The translations under genes were made by a program, and so were the position numbers. From positions 1 through 6,249 of the forward strand of contig JAEMQG010000146.1 in NCBI GenBank assembly GCA_022758935.1: 6,249 bases of DNA, written 5' to 3'. Below the pieces are notes generated by a model, which searched no databases, was not told the DNA's origin, and saw only the letters and a list, made by a program, of their open reading frames with translations. Below are positions 1 through 6,148 of this stretch, one piece after another. Source of the DNA: Candidatus Nitrosopumilus sp. GTDB taxonomy: Archaea > Thermoproteota > Nitrososphaeria > Nitrososphaerales > Nitrosopumilaceae. Each line of letters begins with the position of its first letter. Position 1 is the first letter of the stretch.

Positions 1-1
1 A

Positions 2-520
2 GTTTATAGATTTTGGCCATTGTCTCCTGTATCATATTTACTGTCAATATTTTCCAAGGTACTAACTGCAGCGTTTTTACCAATGTCAATCTATTTTATT
101 TTAAAAAGCAGTCTATCAATGAAACAAAAAATACTGACTGTGGGAATTATTACAGGAATAATTTTAGCTGGTGTAGTTGCATCTGCAGGAATATCATCAG
201 GTGAGGCTGCACAGGAAGCATTTAATTCAAAAGAGTTCTGGATGGGATTTACATCATTTGCAAATCAATTAAGATTTGATGGTCTAGTTATGCTGCTTAT
301 GATTCCTCTAATTGTAGGATTATTCATTGCATCAAGGTATGGAGTAAAACACGGAGAATCAATAATGATATTTATTGCAGGAATGCTCTTAATTGCTCCA
401 ATACTTACAGGTTTTACAAACCAGACAAATCAACCGTATAGATTTGTACCACTAGTGGTATTTTTTGCAGTTGGAGTAGGAGTACTGCTAAGCGACAGGT
501 CTGACAAAAGTCCACATTGA
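2..520 (+). CDS. Multi-pass membrane protein, C-terminal part (5' end outside window)
   Basis: This frame is open from the left edge with no stop before TGA at 518-520, so about 172 residues of a longer protein are visible. A TTG at position 20 could be read as a start, but the frame is equally protein-like upstream of it, so a partial gene is more likely. About five hydrophobic segments are visible, around VLTAAFLPMSIYFIL, ILTVGIITGIILAGVVASAG, GLVMLLMIPLIVGLFIAS, IMIFIAGMLLIAPILTGF and VPLVVFFAVGVGVLL, followed by a short polar tail. A loop reading NQTNQPYRF precedes the last helix. The multi-helix layout would suit a GT-C-like polytopic enzyme or a transporter, but I see no catalytic motif in this part and do not assign a function. 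The 3' end overlaps the convergent gene at 488-928 by 33 nt. Confidence 0.8.
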   Translation, partial: VYRFWPLSPVSYLLSIFSKVLTAAFLPMSIYFILKSSLSMKQKILTVGIITGIILAGVVASAGISSGEAAQEAFNSKEFWMGFTSFANQLRFDGLVMLLMIPLIVGLFIASRYGVKHGESIMIFIAGMLLIAPILTGFTNQTNQPYRFVPLVVFFAVGVGVLLSDRSDKSPH

Positions 521-928
521 TTCCAAAGTATCACCTGGAATGACAGCATATCCATCGTGTGCAAATCTGGCAACCAATACAGGTTTTTCAGCCACATTAT
601 CAGATAATATGGTACTTGCTACAAGATCTTCAGAATCAAATGTCTGTGATTGAACCCGTCTTATCACCTGATAATTCTGGCCATCAATTGTAATTATTGG
701 ATCACTTCCACGCGATACTTCAAAATCCAAAAAAGATTCAAGTGCTAACAAATCAAGATCAGAAAATTTCGTGGATTCCAGATACACTACTAGTTGTCCA
801 TCGGAATTTCTTACAGTTGTCTGCACGAAAATAAAAATGTGATTTCCAATTTCAGTTTGGGTTGTGCTAAAAGAACTATTCAAAGGAAATAGAAGAAAAA
901 CAAATCCAAATAGAATCATCTTGTTCAT
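488..928 (-). CDS. Small secreted protein of unknown function
   Basis: The product is 146 residues, from ATG at 926-928 to TAG at 488-490. Residues 1-20 look like a signal peptide: basic MNK, then a hydrophobic stretch MILFGFVFLLFPL, then small polar residues (NSSFSTTQ). Met4 is a possible alternative start. The mature part has alternating hydrophobic and polar stretches (HIFIFVQTTV, QLVVYLES, PVLVARFAHDGYAVIPG) that suggest an extracytoplasmic beta-sandwich. There is no cysteine and no recognisable catalytic motif. It lies 25 nt downstream of the CysO-E1 fusion gene on the same strand, so read-through is possible. However, a TATA-like AT stretch at 950-957 could give it its own leaderless transcript. 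I do not recognise the family. Its last 33 nt overlap the convergent membrane-protein gene. Confidence 0.75.
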   Translation of the reverse strand: MNKMILFGFVFLLFPLNSSFSTTQTEIGNHIFIFVQTTVRNSDGQLVVYLESTKFSDLDLLALESFLDFEVSRGSDPIITIDGQNYQVIRRVQSQTFDSEDLVASTILSDNVAEKPVLVARFAHDGYAVIPGDTLESMWTFVRPVA

Positions 929-949
929 AGAACTATTTTATTCCAGTAG

Positions 950-957
950 ATAATTAA
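950..957 (-). promoter_or_regulatory. Possible TATA-like box for the secreted-protein gene
   Basis: On the minus strand this reads TTAATTAT, centred about 25 nt before the ATG at 928, which is the archaeal box A spacing for a leaderless transcript. It overlaps the stop codon of the upstream fusion gene. AT-rich matches are common in this genome, so support is weak. Confidence 0.25.
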
Positions 958-2294
958 TTTGCTGGTTTTGAAAGTGTTTTTCCCAGTAAATCATTATACA
1001 GGGATATGGCATCTTGTTCATCTTTTGAACCAACTATTACAGCAGAACCTTTTTTCATAAAATTAACAGAGATATCATTTGTTCTCAATGACAAACCAAA
1101 CTCACCTTGATTCTCAACTAGGAATCCCTTTTCCTTTGCTATGCTAGTTACCAAATGTACATCCAGATCAAATGTTCCAGTCGGAGTAATAGAAAATGTT
1201 CTTTTACCGCGGTTTCTGCCACACAATTCCTCCAAAATCAATTCCTCCTTTACCACTTCTTGTGATTTACCAGAGCCGCATACAGGACACTCTTCTGCTC
1301 TAAATGTACGTGTACTGGTAAAATCTAGATTCTCTATATCAACATGCAGTATTTTATCTGAGAGACTAGGCTTTTTCCCCATAATCACCTTGACTGCTTC
1401 TGCAACTTCAATTCCCCCAACAATAGACAGTATTGATGGATGTACTCCTTCAATACTGCATGTAGGCATTGATTCCTCATCCAGTGCAGGAAACATACAG
1501 TGGTAGCATGCACTGGTTCCAGGCAATATGGTAAATATCTGACCCGACACTCCAACTGCAGCGCCAGTTACAAAAGGAATTTTAAACTTTACACATGCTT
1601 TGTTTAATGCATATCTTGCATTCACACTATCTAGTGCATCAATTACAACATCACAGTCTTGAACCACTTCAAGTGCTGTATAATCATTAACTGAAATAGC
1701 TAGTGCCTCTATTTTACAATCAGGGTTTAGTTTTTGCAGTTTCTTTGCAGCAACTTCAACTTTTACTTTGCCTACATCAGATTCGTCAAACATTGTCTGA
1801 CGATGTAAGTTGGATAATTCGATTACATCTCTGTCCACAATTCGTAGTGTGCCAACACCCATAGCTGCTAGTCTGGTGGTAATTGGATTGCCCAGTCCAC
1901 CAACTCCTACAACACATATTTTTGCATTTTTTAGTTTTAATTGTCCTCCATATCCAATCTCTTCAAGCATTACCTGCCTGGAATACCTGTCTAGTTCTTT
2001 AGCAGATAGTTCTCCTGAACCACCAGCAACTGCAGGCAGAATATACACCTCATCTCCGTCATTTAGAACAGTTTCCATGCCAGCAGAAAACTTTGCATTT
2101 TTTCCATTAATGTAAATATTAATCAAAGAACGTGGAGTCCCGTCACTTTCCAATACCCTTCTCTTAAAATCATCTCCCATTATTTTAGATAATTTTGCAA
2201 ACGCGTCAGTTAGCGAGTCAGCTGTAATCTCTGTTTTTTTCTCACCGCCGCCTTGATTTAAAACGGATGGAATTGTAAATGTAATATTTGCCAT
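954..2294 (-). CDS. CysO/MoaD-like sulfur-carrier domain fused to MoeB/ThiF-like E1 adenylyltransferase
   Basis: The 446-residue protein has three parts. Residues 1-92 are a ubiquitin-like beta-grasp sulfur carrier ending ILPAVAGG, which from memory matches the end of mycobacterial CysO. A short linker (SGELSAKEL) leads into residues 102-345, an E1-like adenylyltransferase. This has RYSRQ at 103-107, the ATP-binding GVGGLG at 130-135, Asp154/Asp156, SNLHRQ at 161-166 with Arg165, Lys178, Asp222 in DALDS, and a candidate catalytic Cys279 in PTCSIEG. Zinc-type pairs are CYHC at 263-266 and CPVC at 336-339. Residues 346-446 are a further extension with no obvious rhodanese Cys loop. Family enzymes adenylate the carrier's terminal glycine for thiocarboxylate formation or protein conjugation. 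Here GG is internal, so release by a protease or action in place is required. The ATG overlaps the thrC-like stop by one base (TAATG), so translation is probably coupled. Fold assignment is confident; the substrate and final product are inference. Confidence 0.9.
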   Translation of the reverse strand: MANITFTIPSVLNQGGGEKKTEITADSLTDAFAKLSKIMGDDFKRRVLESDGTPRSLINIYINGKNAKFSAGMETVLNDGDEVYILPAVAGGSGELSAKELDRYSRQVMLEEIGYGGQLKLKNAKICVVGVGGLGNPITTRLAAMGVGTLRIVDRDVIELSNLHRQTMFDESDVGKVKVEVAAKKLQKLNPDCKIEALAISVNDYTALEVVQDCDVVIDALDSVNARYALNKACVKFKIPFVTGAAVGVSGQIFTILPGTSACYHCMFPALDEESMPTCSIEGVHPSILSIVGGIEVAEAVKVIMGKKPSLSDKILHVDIENLDFTSTRTFRAEECPVCGSGKSQEVVKEELILEELCGRNRGKRTFSITPTGTFDLDVHLVTSIAKEKGFLVENQGEFGLSLRTNDISVNFMKKGSAVIVGSKDEQDAISLYNDLLGKTLSKPAN

Positions 2295-3508
2295 TAATGT
2301 ACTACCGCCGATATTTGAGCAATGTCTGCTTTCATTACTTTGGGTTTTTGTAAAACAGTCATTATTGATTCAGTTGCCTTTAGTCCGTTTCCAGTAACAT
2401 AGCATACTACCTTGTCATTTTTGTCAATTTTACCTTGTTCGACCATTTTTTGGAGTATAGCCACAGATACGCCTCCTGCAGGCTCTGTAAATATTCCCTC
2501 AGTCTGAGCCAAAAGCAATATTGCATCTAAAATTTCCTTGTTGTTGCATTCTTCGGCAAATCCGTTATACTGTGCCAATCTTTTCAAAACATATCTGCCA
2601 TCTCCAGGATCACCTATTGCCAAACTCTTTGCAATGGTATCTGGATTTTCTACTGGAATGACTTCCTTAGATTTTTTCTTGAATGCATCAACTATAGGTG
2701 CGCATCCATGTGGCTGAGCTGCAATCATGTGCATGTTTGATACGTTGTTTAGTAATGATATTGATTCAAGTTCTTCAAATCCTTTACAAATTGCATTTAG
2801 CATGGCACCACTGCCAACAGGAACTATGAGTTGATCAGGAACCTGCCAATCAAGTTGTTCAGCTACCTCATATGCAAGGGTTTTGGAGCCTTCCACATAA
2901 TGAGAACGCATGTTAATATTTACAATTCCAATTCCCTTACTATCGCCAATTTGTGCAGCTATTCTATTTGCGTCATCATATGTTCCATCTACTGCAATGT
3001 AGTTTGCACCGTAAGAGAGTGCCTGAGCAATTTTTGCCATTTCAATATTACTTGGTGCAAATACATGACAAGAGAATCCACCTTTTGCTGCATGAGCTGC
3101 AGTAGCTGATGCCAAATTACCAGTTGATGCGCATCCAACAGATGACAAACCAAATTCCTTTGCTTTTGACACTGCAACGCCAGCTGGTCTGTCTTTAAAT
3201 GAAAATGTAGGATTTACAGAATCATTTTTGATATAGAGATTGTTAAGACCTAGTTTTTTGCCAAGATTGTCTGCCTTGATAAGAGGTGTCATTCCAGCAC
3301 CAATACTGACAATGTTGGATTTTTGCTCTATAGGTAATAATTCAAAATATCTCCAGTATGTATGCTCACGATTTGAAAATGTATTTTTTGAAATTGGAGG
3401 AAAGTCATATTTTACATCTAGCGGCCCAAAACACTCATCGCAGATATATTTGAAAGCAGTTTCATACTCTTTCTTGCATTCCCTACACTGTAGTGATGTT
3501 CTAGCCAA
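2294..3508 (-). CDS. thrC: Threonine synthase-like PLP enzyme with N-terminal zinc ribbon
   Basis: The product is 404 residues and resembles fold-type-II PLP threonine synthase, which converts O-phosphohomoserine to threonine and phosphate in the cytoplasm. Residues 1-30 form a zinc ribbon (Cys8, Cys11, Cys23, Cys26), as in archaeal and actinobacterial enzymes. The PLP lysine is Lys105 in NPTFSFKDR. STGN at 128-131 and PVGSG at 230-234 fit PLP and phosphate binding, and YVEGSKT at 204-210 is another ThrC-like block. The start is TTG at 3506-3508: it is the first usable start after an in-frame stop, it precedes the zinc ribbon closely, and a TATA-like box lies about 28 nt upstream, which suggests a leaderless message. 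It is the first gene of a unit with the CysO-E1 fusion (one-base TAATG overlap). That link raises the alternative that it accepts sulfur from a protein thiocarboxylate, as CysM does. Threonine synthase remains the default call. Confidence 0.88.
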   Translation of the reverse strand: MARTSLQCRECKKEYETAFKYICDECFGPLDVKYDFPPISKNTFSNREHTYWRYFELLPIEQKSNIVSIGAGMTPLIKADNLGKKLGLNNLYIKNDSVNPTFSFKDRPAGVAVSKAKEFGLSSVGCASTGNLASATAAHAAKGGFSCHVFAPSNIEMAKIAQALSYGANYIAVDGTYDDANRIAAQIGDSKGIGIVNINMRSHYVEGSKTLAYEVAEQLDWQVPDQLIVPVGSGAMLNAICKGFEELESISLLNNVSNMHMIAAQPHGCAPIVDAFKKKSKEVIPVENPDTIAKSLAIGDPGDGRYVLKRLAQYNGFAEECNNKEILDAILLLAQTEGIFTEPAGGVSVAILQKMVEQGKIDKNDKVVCYVTGNGLKATESIMTVLQKPKVMKADIAQISAVVH

Positions 3509-3531
3509 GATCTGTTCTTCCTCTTATAAGA

Positions 3532-3539
3532 TACATAAA
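3532..3539 (-). promoter_or_regulatory. TATA-like box (box A) of the thrC-like / CysO-E1 unit
   Basis: The minus strand reads TTTATGTA, preceded by further T residues, centred about 28 nt before the TTG start. That places transcription initiation at or within a base or two of the start codon, as for archaeal leaderless messages. A second AT palindrome, CTTATAAG at 3523-3530, is also TATA-like but would place initiation inside the gene. Confidence 0.45.
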
Positions 3540-3552
3540 AAATCCTAATATC

Positions 3553-3573
3553 AAGTTAAGTAGCACTTAACTT
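3553..3573. repeat. Perfect inverted repeat, candidate operator upstream of the thrC-like gene
   Basis: The half-sites are AAGTTAAGT (3553-3561) and ACTTAACTT (3565-3573), separated by AGC. All nine pairs match, and symmetry breaks immediately outside. It begins 14 bp upstream of the thrC box A and 45 bp upstream of its start codon, but lies about 120 bp from the box A of the divergent gene, so it probably serves the thrC-like unit. Size and symmetry fit a dimeric helix-turn-helix regulator such as the Lrp/AsnC type. The regulator identity is inference. There is no T-tract after it on either strand, so a terminator is less likely. Confidence 0.45.
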
Positions 3574-3692
3574 CATGAATTAAAAGTATAATAGTATTTT
3601 ACTCATGTTGATAAAACTACAATTAAGTCGAATTTTTGAAGAAAATTTGGAAAAATCAATTTCTAGTCTAGTTTCCAGTTATCAGTAAGGTT

Positions 3693-3700
3693 TTTAGATA
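3693..3700 (+). promoter_or_regulatory. TATA-like box for the membrane-anchored protein gene
   Basis: TTTAGATA is centred about 24 nt ahead of the ATG at 3720, and a purine-rich AAGG lies just upstream in the BRE position. The spacing predicts a leaderless or nearly leaderless transcript. No Shine-Dalgarno sequence is visible before the ATG. Confidence 0.4.
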
Positions 3701-3719
3701 TTTTTAGAAGATCAGATTT

Positions 3720-4286
3720 ATGAAAAGGGGTCCAATGATAATCATCCCAATAGCGATTGGAATTGTAGTTGTTTTAGCTTTAGTTTTTGTACTAAATCAA
3801 AGCCCAAATGCAATAAGGGTTGATTTGCCAGATAAGGATGTAAATTTTACTGGAGAAAGTACAGAGATTCAAAAAAAAACTGATGAAATTGAGAAAATTA
3901 ATTTAGAAAATAGTTATTCTCCAAAAGCAAGAGAATGGCAAACTTCTGGACCATTTCAAATTGACCGGAGTAAATATGCCATAGGTGAAAAAATTTTCCT
4001 AGTAATTGGCGGATTAAATGCAGATGAAAAAGGCGCTGTTGCTTTTATGAGACCATTAAACAGTACACATTCTTCAGTGTATATCACCATTCCATTTGAT
4101 GGAACAGCAAAACCAGCGTTCAATTATTACATAGATCCTCAAATTTCCAAAATCAGAGGAATATGTTCAGTCGATGACATTACAGGAAAGTGGGCTGTGG
4201 TTTTCAGAGGAACAGATTATCCAAATTTGTATTTTGAAATAACAAAAGATATTGTTCCTGGAACAAATGTTGAACCAGTATGTTAA
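3720..4286 (+). CDS. Membrane-anchored extracytoplasmic protein of unknown function
   Basis: The product is 188 residues, from ATG at 3720 to TAA at 4284-4286. It has a short basic start (MKRG), one hydrophobic helix at about residues 5-25 (PMIIIPIAIGIVVVLALVFVL), a polar charged linker rich in Asp, Glu and Lys (about 30-70), then a beta-rich domain from about residue 75 to the end (SGPFQIDRSKYAIGEKIFLVI, SSVYITIPFDG, KWAVVFRGTDYPNLYFEI). This fits an uncleaved signal anchor with an external domain of immunoglobulin-like or similar beta-sandwich character. The two cysteines (GICSVDD and the C-terminal residue) could form a disulfide. I recognise no enzyme motif. It is divergent from the thrC-like gene and ends one base before the convergent hisI stop. 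AT-rich sequence with T runs after its stop, inside the hisI 3' end, may terminate it. A run of nine A lies at 3871-3879 within the reading frame. Confidence 0.8.
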   Translation: MKRGPMIIIPIAIGIVVVLALVFVLNQSPNAIRVDLPDKDVNFTGESTEIQKKTDEIEKINLENSYSPKAREWQTSGPFQIDRSKYAIGEKIFLVIGGLNADEKGAVAFMRPLNSTHSSVYITIPFDGTAKPAFNYYIDPQISKIRGICSVDDITGKWAVVFRGTDYPNLYFEITKDIVPGTNVEPVC

Positions 4287-4287
4287 A

Positions 4288-4617
4288 TTATTTTATTAAA
4301 TTATTGTGAAAACAAAGCTTTTCGCCGGTGTGACATGCAGGTCCTGATGGTTCTACAAGATAAATAATTGCATCAGAATCACAATCCACAAGAATTTCTT
4401 TAACTTTTTGTGTGTTGCCAGATTCTTCTCCCTTCATCCAAAGTTTGTTTCTAGAACGACTCCAAAACCAAGAGTTACCAGTTTTTCTAGTTAGTTCAAG
4501 TGATTCTTTGTTAGAGTAAGCTAGTGTAAGAACATCTTTGGTATTTACATCCTGAACTATAACTGGAATCAATCCATCACCTTTTTCAAAATCTATTTCA
4601 TCAATTGATTTTTGCAT
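4288..4617 (-). CDS. hisI: Phosphoribosyl-AMP cyclohydrolase, monofunctional
   Basis: The 109-residue enzyme opens the purine ring of phosphoribosyl-AMP to give ProFAR, the third step of histidine synthesis, in the cytoplasm. GLIPVIVQD at 15-23, [15 protein letters not shown] at 50-64 and SGNTQ at 66-70 are the family core. The metal sites are intact: DCDSD at 78-82 supplies Asp78, Asp80 and Asp82 plus Cys79, and [11 protein letters not shown] supplies Cys95 and Cys102. The length matches single-domain HisI, and no phosphoribosyl-ATP pyrophosphatase (HisE) domain follows, so hisE must lie elsewhere. It is the last gene of the his cluster, 23 nt after hisF. A weak GTGAT element about 9 nt before the ATG could serve as ribosome binding site. 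Its stop is one base from that of the convergent membrane-anchored protein gene. Confidence 0.96.
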   Translation of the reverse strand: MQKSIDEIDFEKGDGLIPVIVQDVNTKDVLTLAYSNKESLELTRKTGNSWFWSRSRNKLWMKGEESGNTQKVKEILVDCDSDAIIYLVEPSGPACHTGEKLCFHNNLIK

Positions 4618-4640
4618 TATTTCAAATCACAAAGTATCTC

Positions 4641-5444
4641 TTATATTCTTACAGGAATTTTTCTCTCTTTAAGATGCATCTTTACTCCATTTACCCCATG
4701 CGTTTGATAATGAAATATAGAAGCAGCTAGAGCAGCATCTACATTTGTTTTCTGAAAAACATCTACCATGTCATCAGGTTTACCACATCCACCAGATGCG
4801 ATTACTGGAATGGACACAGAATTAACAATTTCCCTAGTCAACAAAATATCATAGCCATCTTTCGTACCATCTTTATCTATACTAGTTAGCAAAATTTCTC
4901 CTGCTCCTAGTTTTTCAGCCTCTTTTGCCCATTTTATGGCATCCATTCCTGTCGCTTTTTTACCACCATAAATAAAGATCTCAAACCAAAATTCTTTTCC
5001 GTTCTCAGAAAAAATATTTACATCAGCCCTTAGATCAAAATTCCTTTTCGCATCAATTGCGACTACAATACATTGTCGTCCAAATAATTGCATTAATTCA
5101 GTAATAACTTGTGGATTTTTTATTGCACCTGTGTTAATACCGACTTTATCAGCGCCATTTAGTAATATGTTTCGAGCATCTTCCAGAGATTTTACACCTC
5201 CACCAACTGTAAATGGGATATCAATTACCGTGGCAACTTTTCTAACTAAATCCTTGATTGTTTCTCTTTGTTCATCAGATGCAGTAATATCCAAAAAAAC
5301 TAGTTCGTCTGCCCCCTCATTACTATACTTTGCAGCCAATTCGACAGGATCCCCGGCATCTTTGATTGATTCAAAATGAAGTCCCTTTACTACTCGACCA
5401 TTTTTTACATCAAGACATGGAATAATTCTTTTAGTTAGAGTCAT
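4641..5444 (-). CDS. hisF: Imidazole glycerol phosphate synthase, cyclase subunit
   Basis: The 267-residue (beta/alpha)8-barrel is the cyclase partner of HisH. It uses ammonia channelled from glutamine to turn PRFAR into imidazole-glycerol phosphate and AICAR. Catalytic Asp12 ([10 protein letters not shown]) and Asp131 (VVAIDAKR) are present, as are gate and channel residues matching Arg6, Glu47 and Lys100 ([10 protein letters not shown]). Phosphate loops are VGGGV at 80-84 and ASGG at 216-219, and [15 protein letters not shown] lies at 185-199. Compared with the roughly 253-residue Thermotoga enzyme (recalled), it has about 14 extra residues after DAKR, around 135-158. The start ATG overlaps the hisA stop in an ATGA, indicating coupled translation. 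hisI follows after 23 nt. Confidence 0.97.
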   Translation of the reverse strand: MTLTKRIIPCLDVKNGRVVKGLHFESIKDAGDPVELAAKYSNEGADELVFLDITASDEQRETIKDLVRKVATVIDIPFTVGGGVKSLEDARNILLNGADKVGINTGAIKNPQVITELMQLFGRQCIVVAIDAKRNFDLRADVNIFSENGKEFWFEIFIYGGKKATGMDAIKWAKEAEKLGAGEILLTSIDKDGTKDGYDILLTREIVNSVSIPVIASGGCGKPDDMVDVFQKTNVDAALAASIFHYQTHGVNGVKMHLKERKIPVRI

Positions 5445-6148
5445 GACAATTGCTTTGCCTCCTCAATTGAAATTTTATTCTCATAAAGTGCTTTGCCCAA
5501 TATTACTCCAAATGCATTTTTTTGTTTTACATTCTGGACATCAGTTATGTTTGAAATTCCACCACTTGCAATTACATTTACATTGTTTAATTGACAAGCT
5601 TGCTCTAAAAATTTTAAATCAGGCCCATTTAATGTGCCATCCCGACTAACATTTGTTAGTAAAAACTCTGAAAATCCCATCGTAATGAATTCTTGCATTG
5701 CCTTAATTAGCTGAATTCCAGTTCTTTTTTGCCATCCATTTATTACTATTTCCCCATCTTTGTGATCAACTGAAATTACAATTTTCTGAGATCCTAAATC
5801 AGATAATAATTTTTTCAATGTGAGTTTGTCTCTGAATGCTAGAGTTCCTAAAACTACCCTACTAGAAATTTTTGCCATATCAACTATAATTGATTCATCT
5901 CGTAATCCACCAGCAACCTGAATTGGAATTGAAATTTCTTTGATAATTTTTTTAATCAATAATAGATTGGAACCCATTCCAAGAGTTGCATCAAGATCTA
6001 CTAAATGTAGCATATCTGCCCCATTTGACTCCCATCTTTTAGCAATCTCAATTGGATTGTCACTATACACAGTTTTTTGGTTTGGGTCCCCCTTGTAGAG
6101 TCGTACCACTTTTTCATTCATTAAATCAATTGCAGGAATAATTTTCAT
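5441..6148 (-). CDS. hisA: ProFAR isomerase (phosphoribosylformimino-AICAR ribotide isomerase)
   Basis: The 235-residue (beta/alpha)8-barrel isomerises ProFAR to PRFAR, the Amadori-type step before the HisH/HisF reaction. The catalytic pair is visible as Asp8 ([19 protein letters not shown]) and Asp128 ([11 protein letters not shown]). NGWQKRTG at 137-144 is the HisA-typical tryptophan loop, which separates it from HisF. Phosphate-binding blocks are QVAGGLR at 77-83, [12 protein letters not shown] at 166-177 and IASGGIS at 193-199. The length is normal for the family. Both ends are 4-nt ATGA overlaps, with hisH upstream and hisF downstream, so the three are probably translated from one message. 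A bifunctional HisA/TrpF (PriA) role cannot be excluded from sequence alone, but nothing here calls for it. Confidence 0.95.
   Translation of the reverse strand: MKIIPAIDLMNEKVVRLYKGDPNQKTVYSDNPIEIAKRWESNGADMLHLVDLDATLGMGSNLLLIKKIIKEISIPIQVAGGLRDESIIVDMAKISSRVVLGTLAFRDKLTLKKLLSDLGSQKIVISVDHKDGEIVINGWQKRTGIQLIKAMQEFITMGFSEFLLTNVSRDGTLNGPDLKFLEQACQLNNVNVIASGGISNITDVQNVKQKNAFGVILGKALYENKISIEEAKQLS

Noticed and set aside
13..204. Short plus-strand frame starting at 13
   Set aside because: It lies in a shifted frame over the membrane-protein gene, is Asn/Cys-rich and lacks a plausible start signal.
1141..2115. Plus-strand open frames at 1141-1506 and 1810-2115 opposite the fusion gene
   Set aside because: They lie wholly inside a strongly supported minus-strand gene and have low-complexity Ser/Pro/Thr-rich translations with no motif.
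2831..3548. Open frames at 2831-3109 (+), 2989-3177 (-) and 3240-3548 (+) overlapping the thrC-like gene
   Set aside because: All are shadows of the PLP-enzyme frame, with Cys-, Gln- or Ser-rich translations and no domain pattern.
3572..3579. TTCATGAA 8-bp palindrome beside the larger inverted repeat
   Set aside because: It is short and common by chance, and there is no second copy with defined spacing.
3631..3647. AATTTT / AAAATT inverted repeat in the intergenic region
   Set aside because: The arms are six bases of A and T only, expected by chance in this composition.
3871..3879. Run of nine A inside the anchored-protein gene as a phase-variation tract
   Set aside because: The frame stays open and the genome is AT-rich; one homopolymer in an Asp/Lys linker is weak evidence for switching.
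4288..4617. HisI-HisE bifunctional fusion
   Set aside because: The protein ends at residue 109 soon after the last zinc cysteine, and no pyrophosphatase domain follows.
5131..5649. Plus-strand open frames at 5131-5379 and 5443-5649 opposite hisF and hisA
   Set aside because: They are antisense to conserved his genes and their translations look random.
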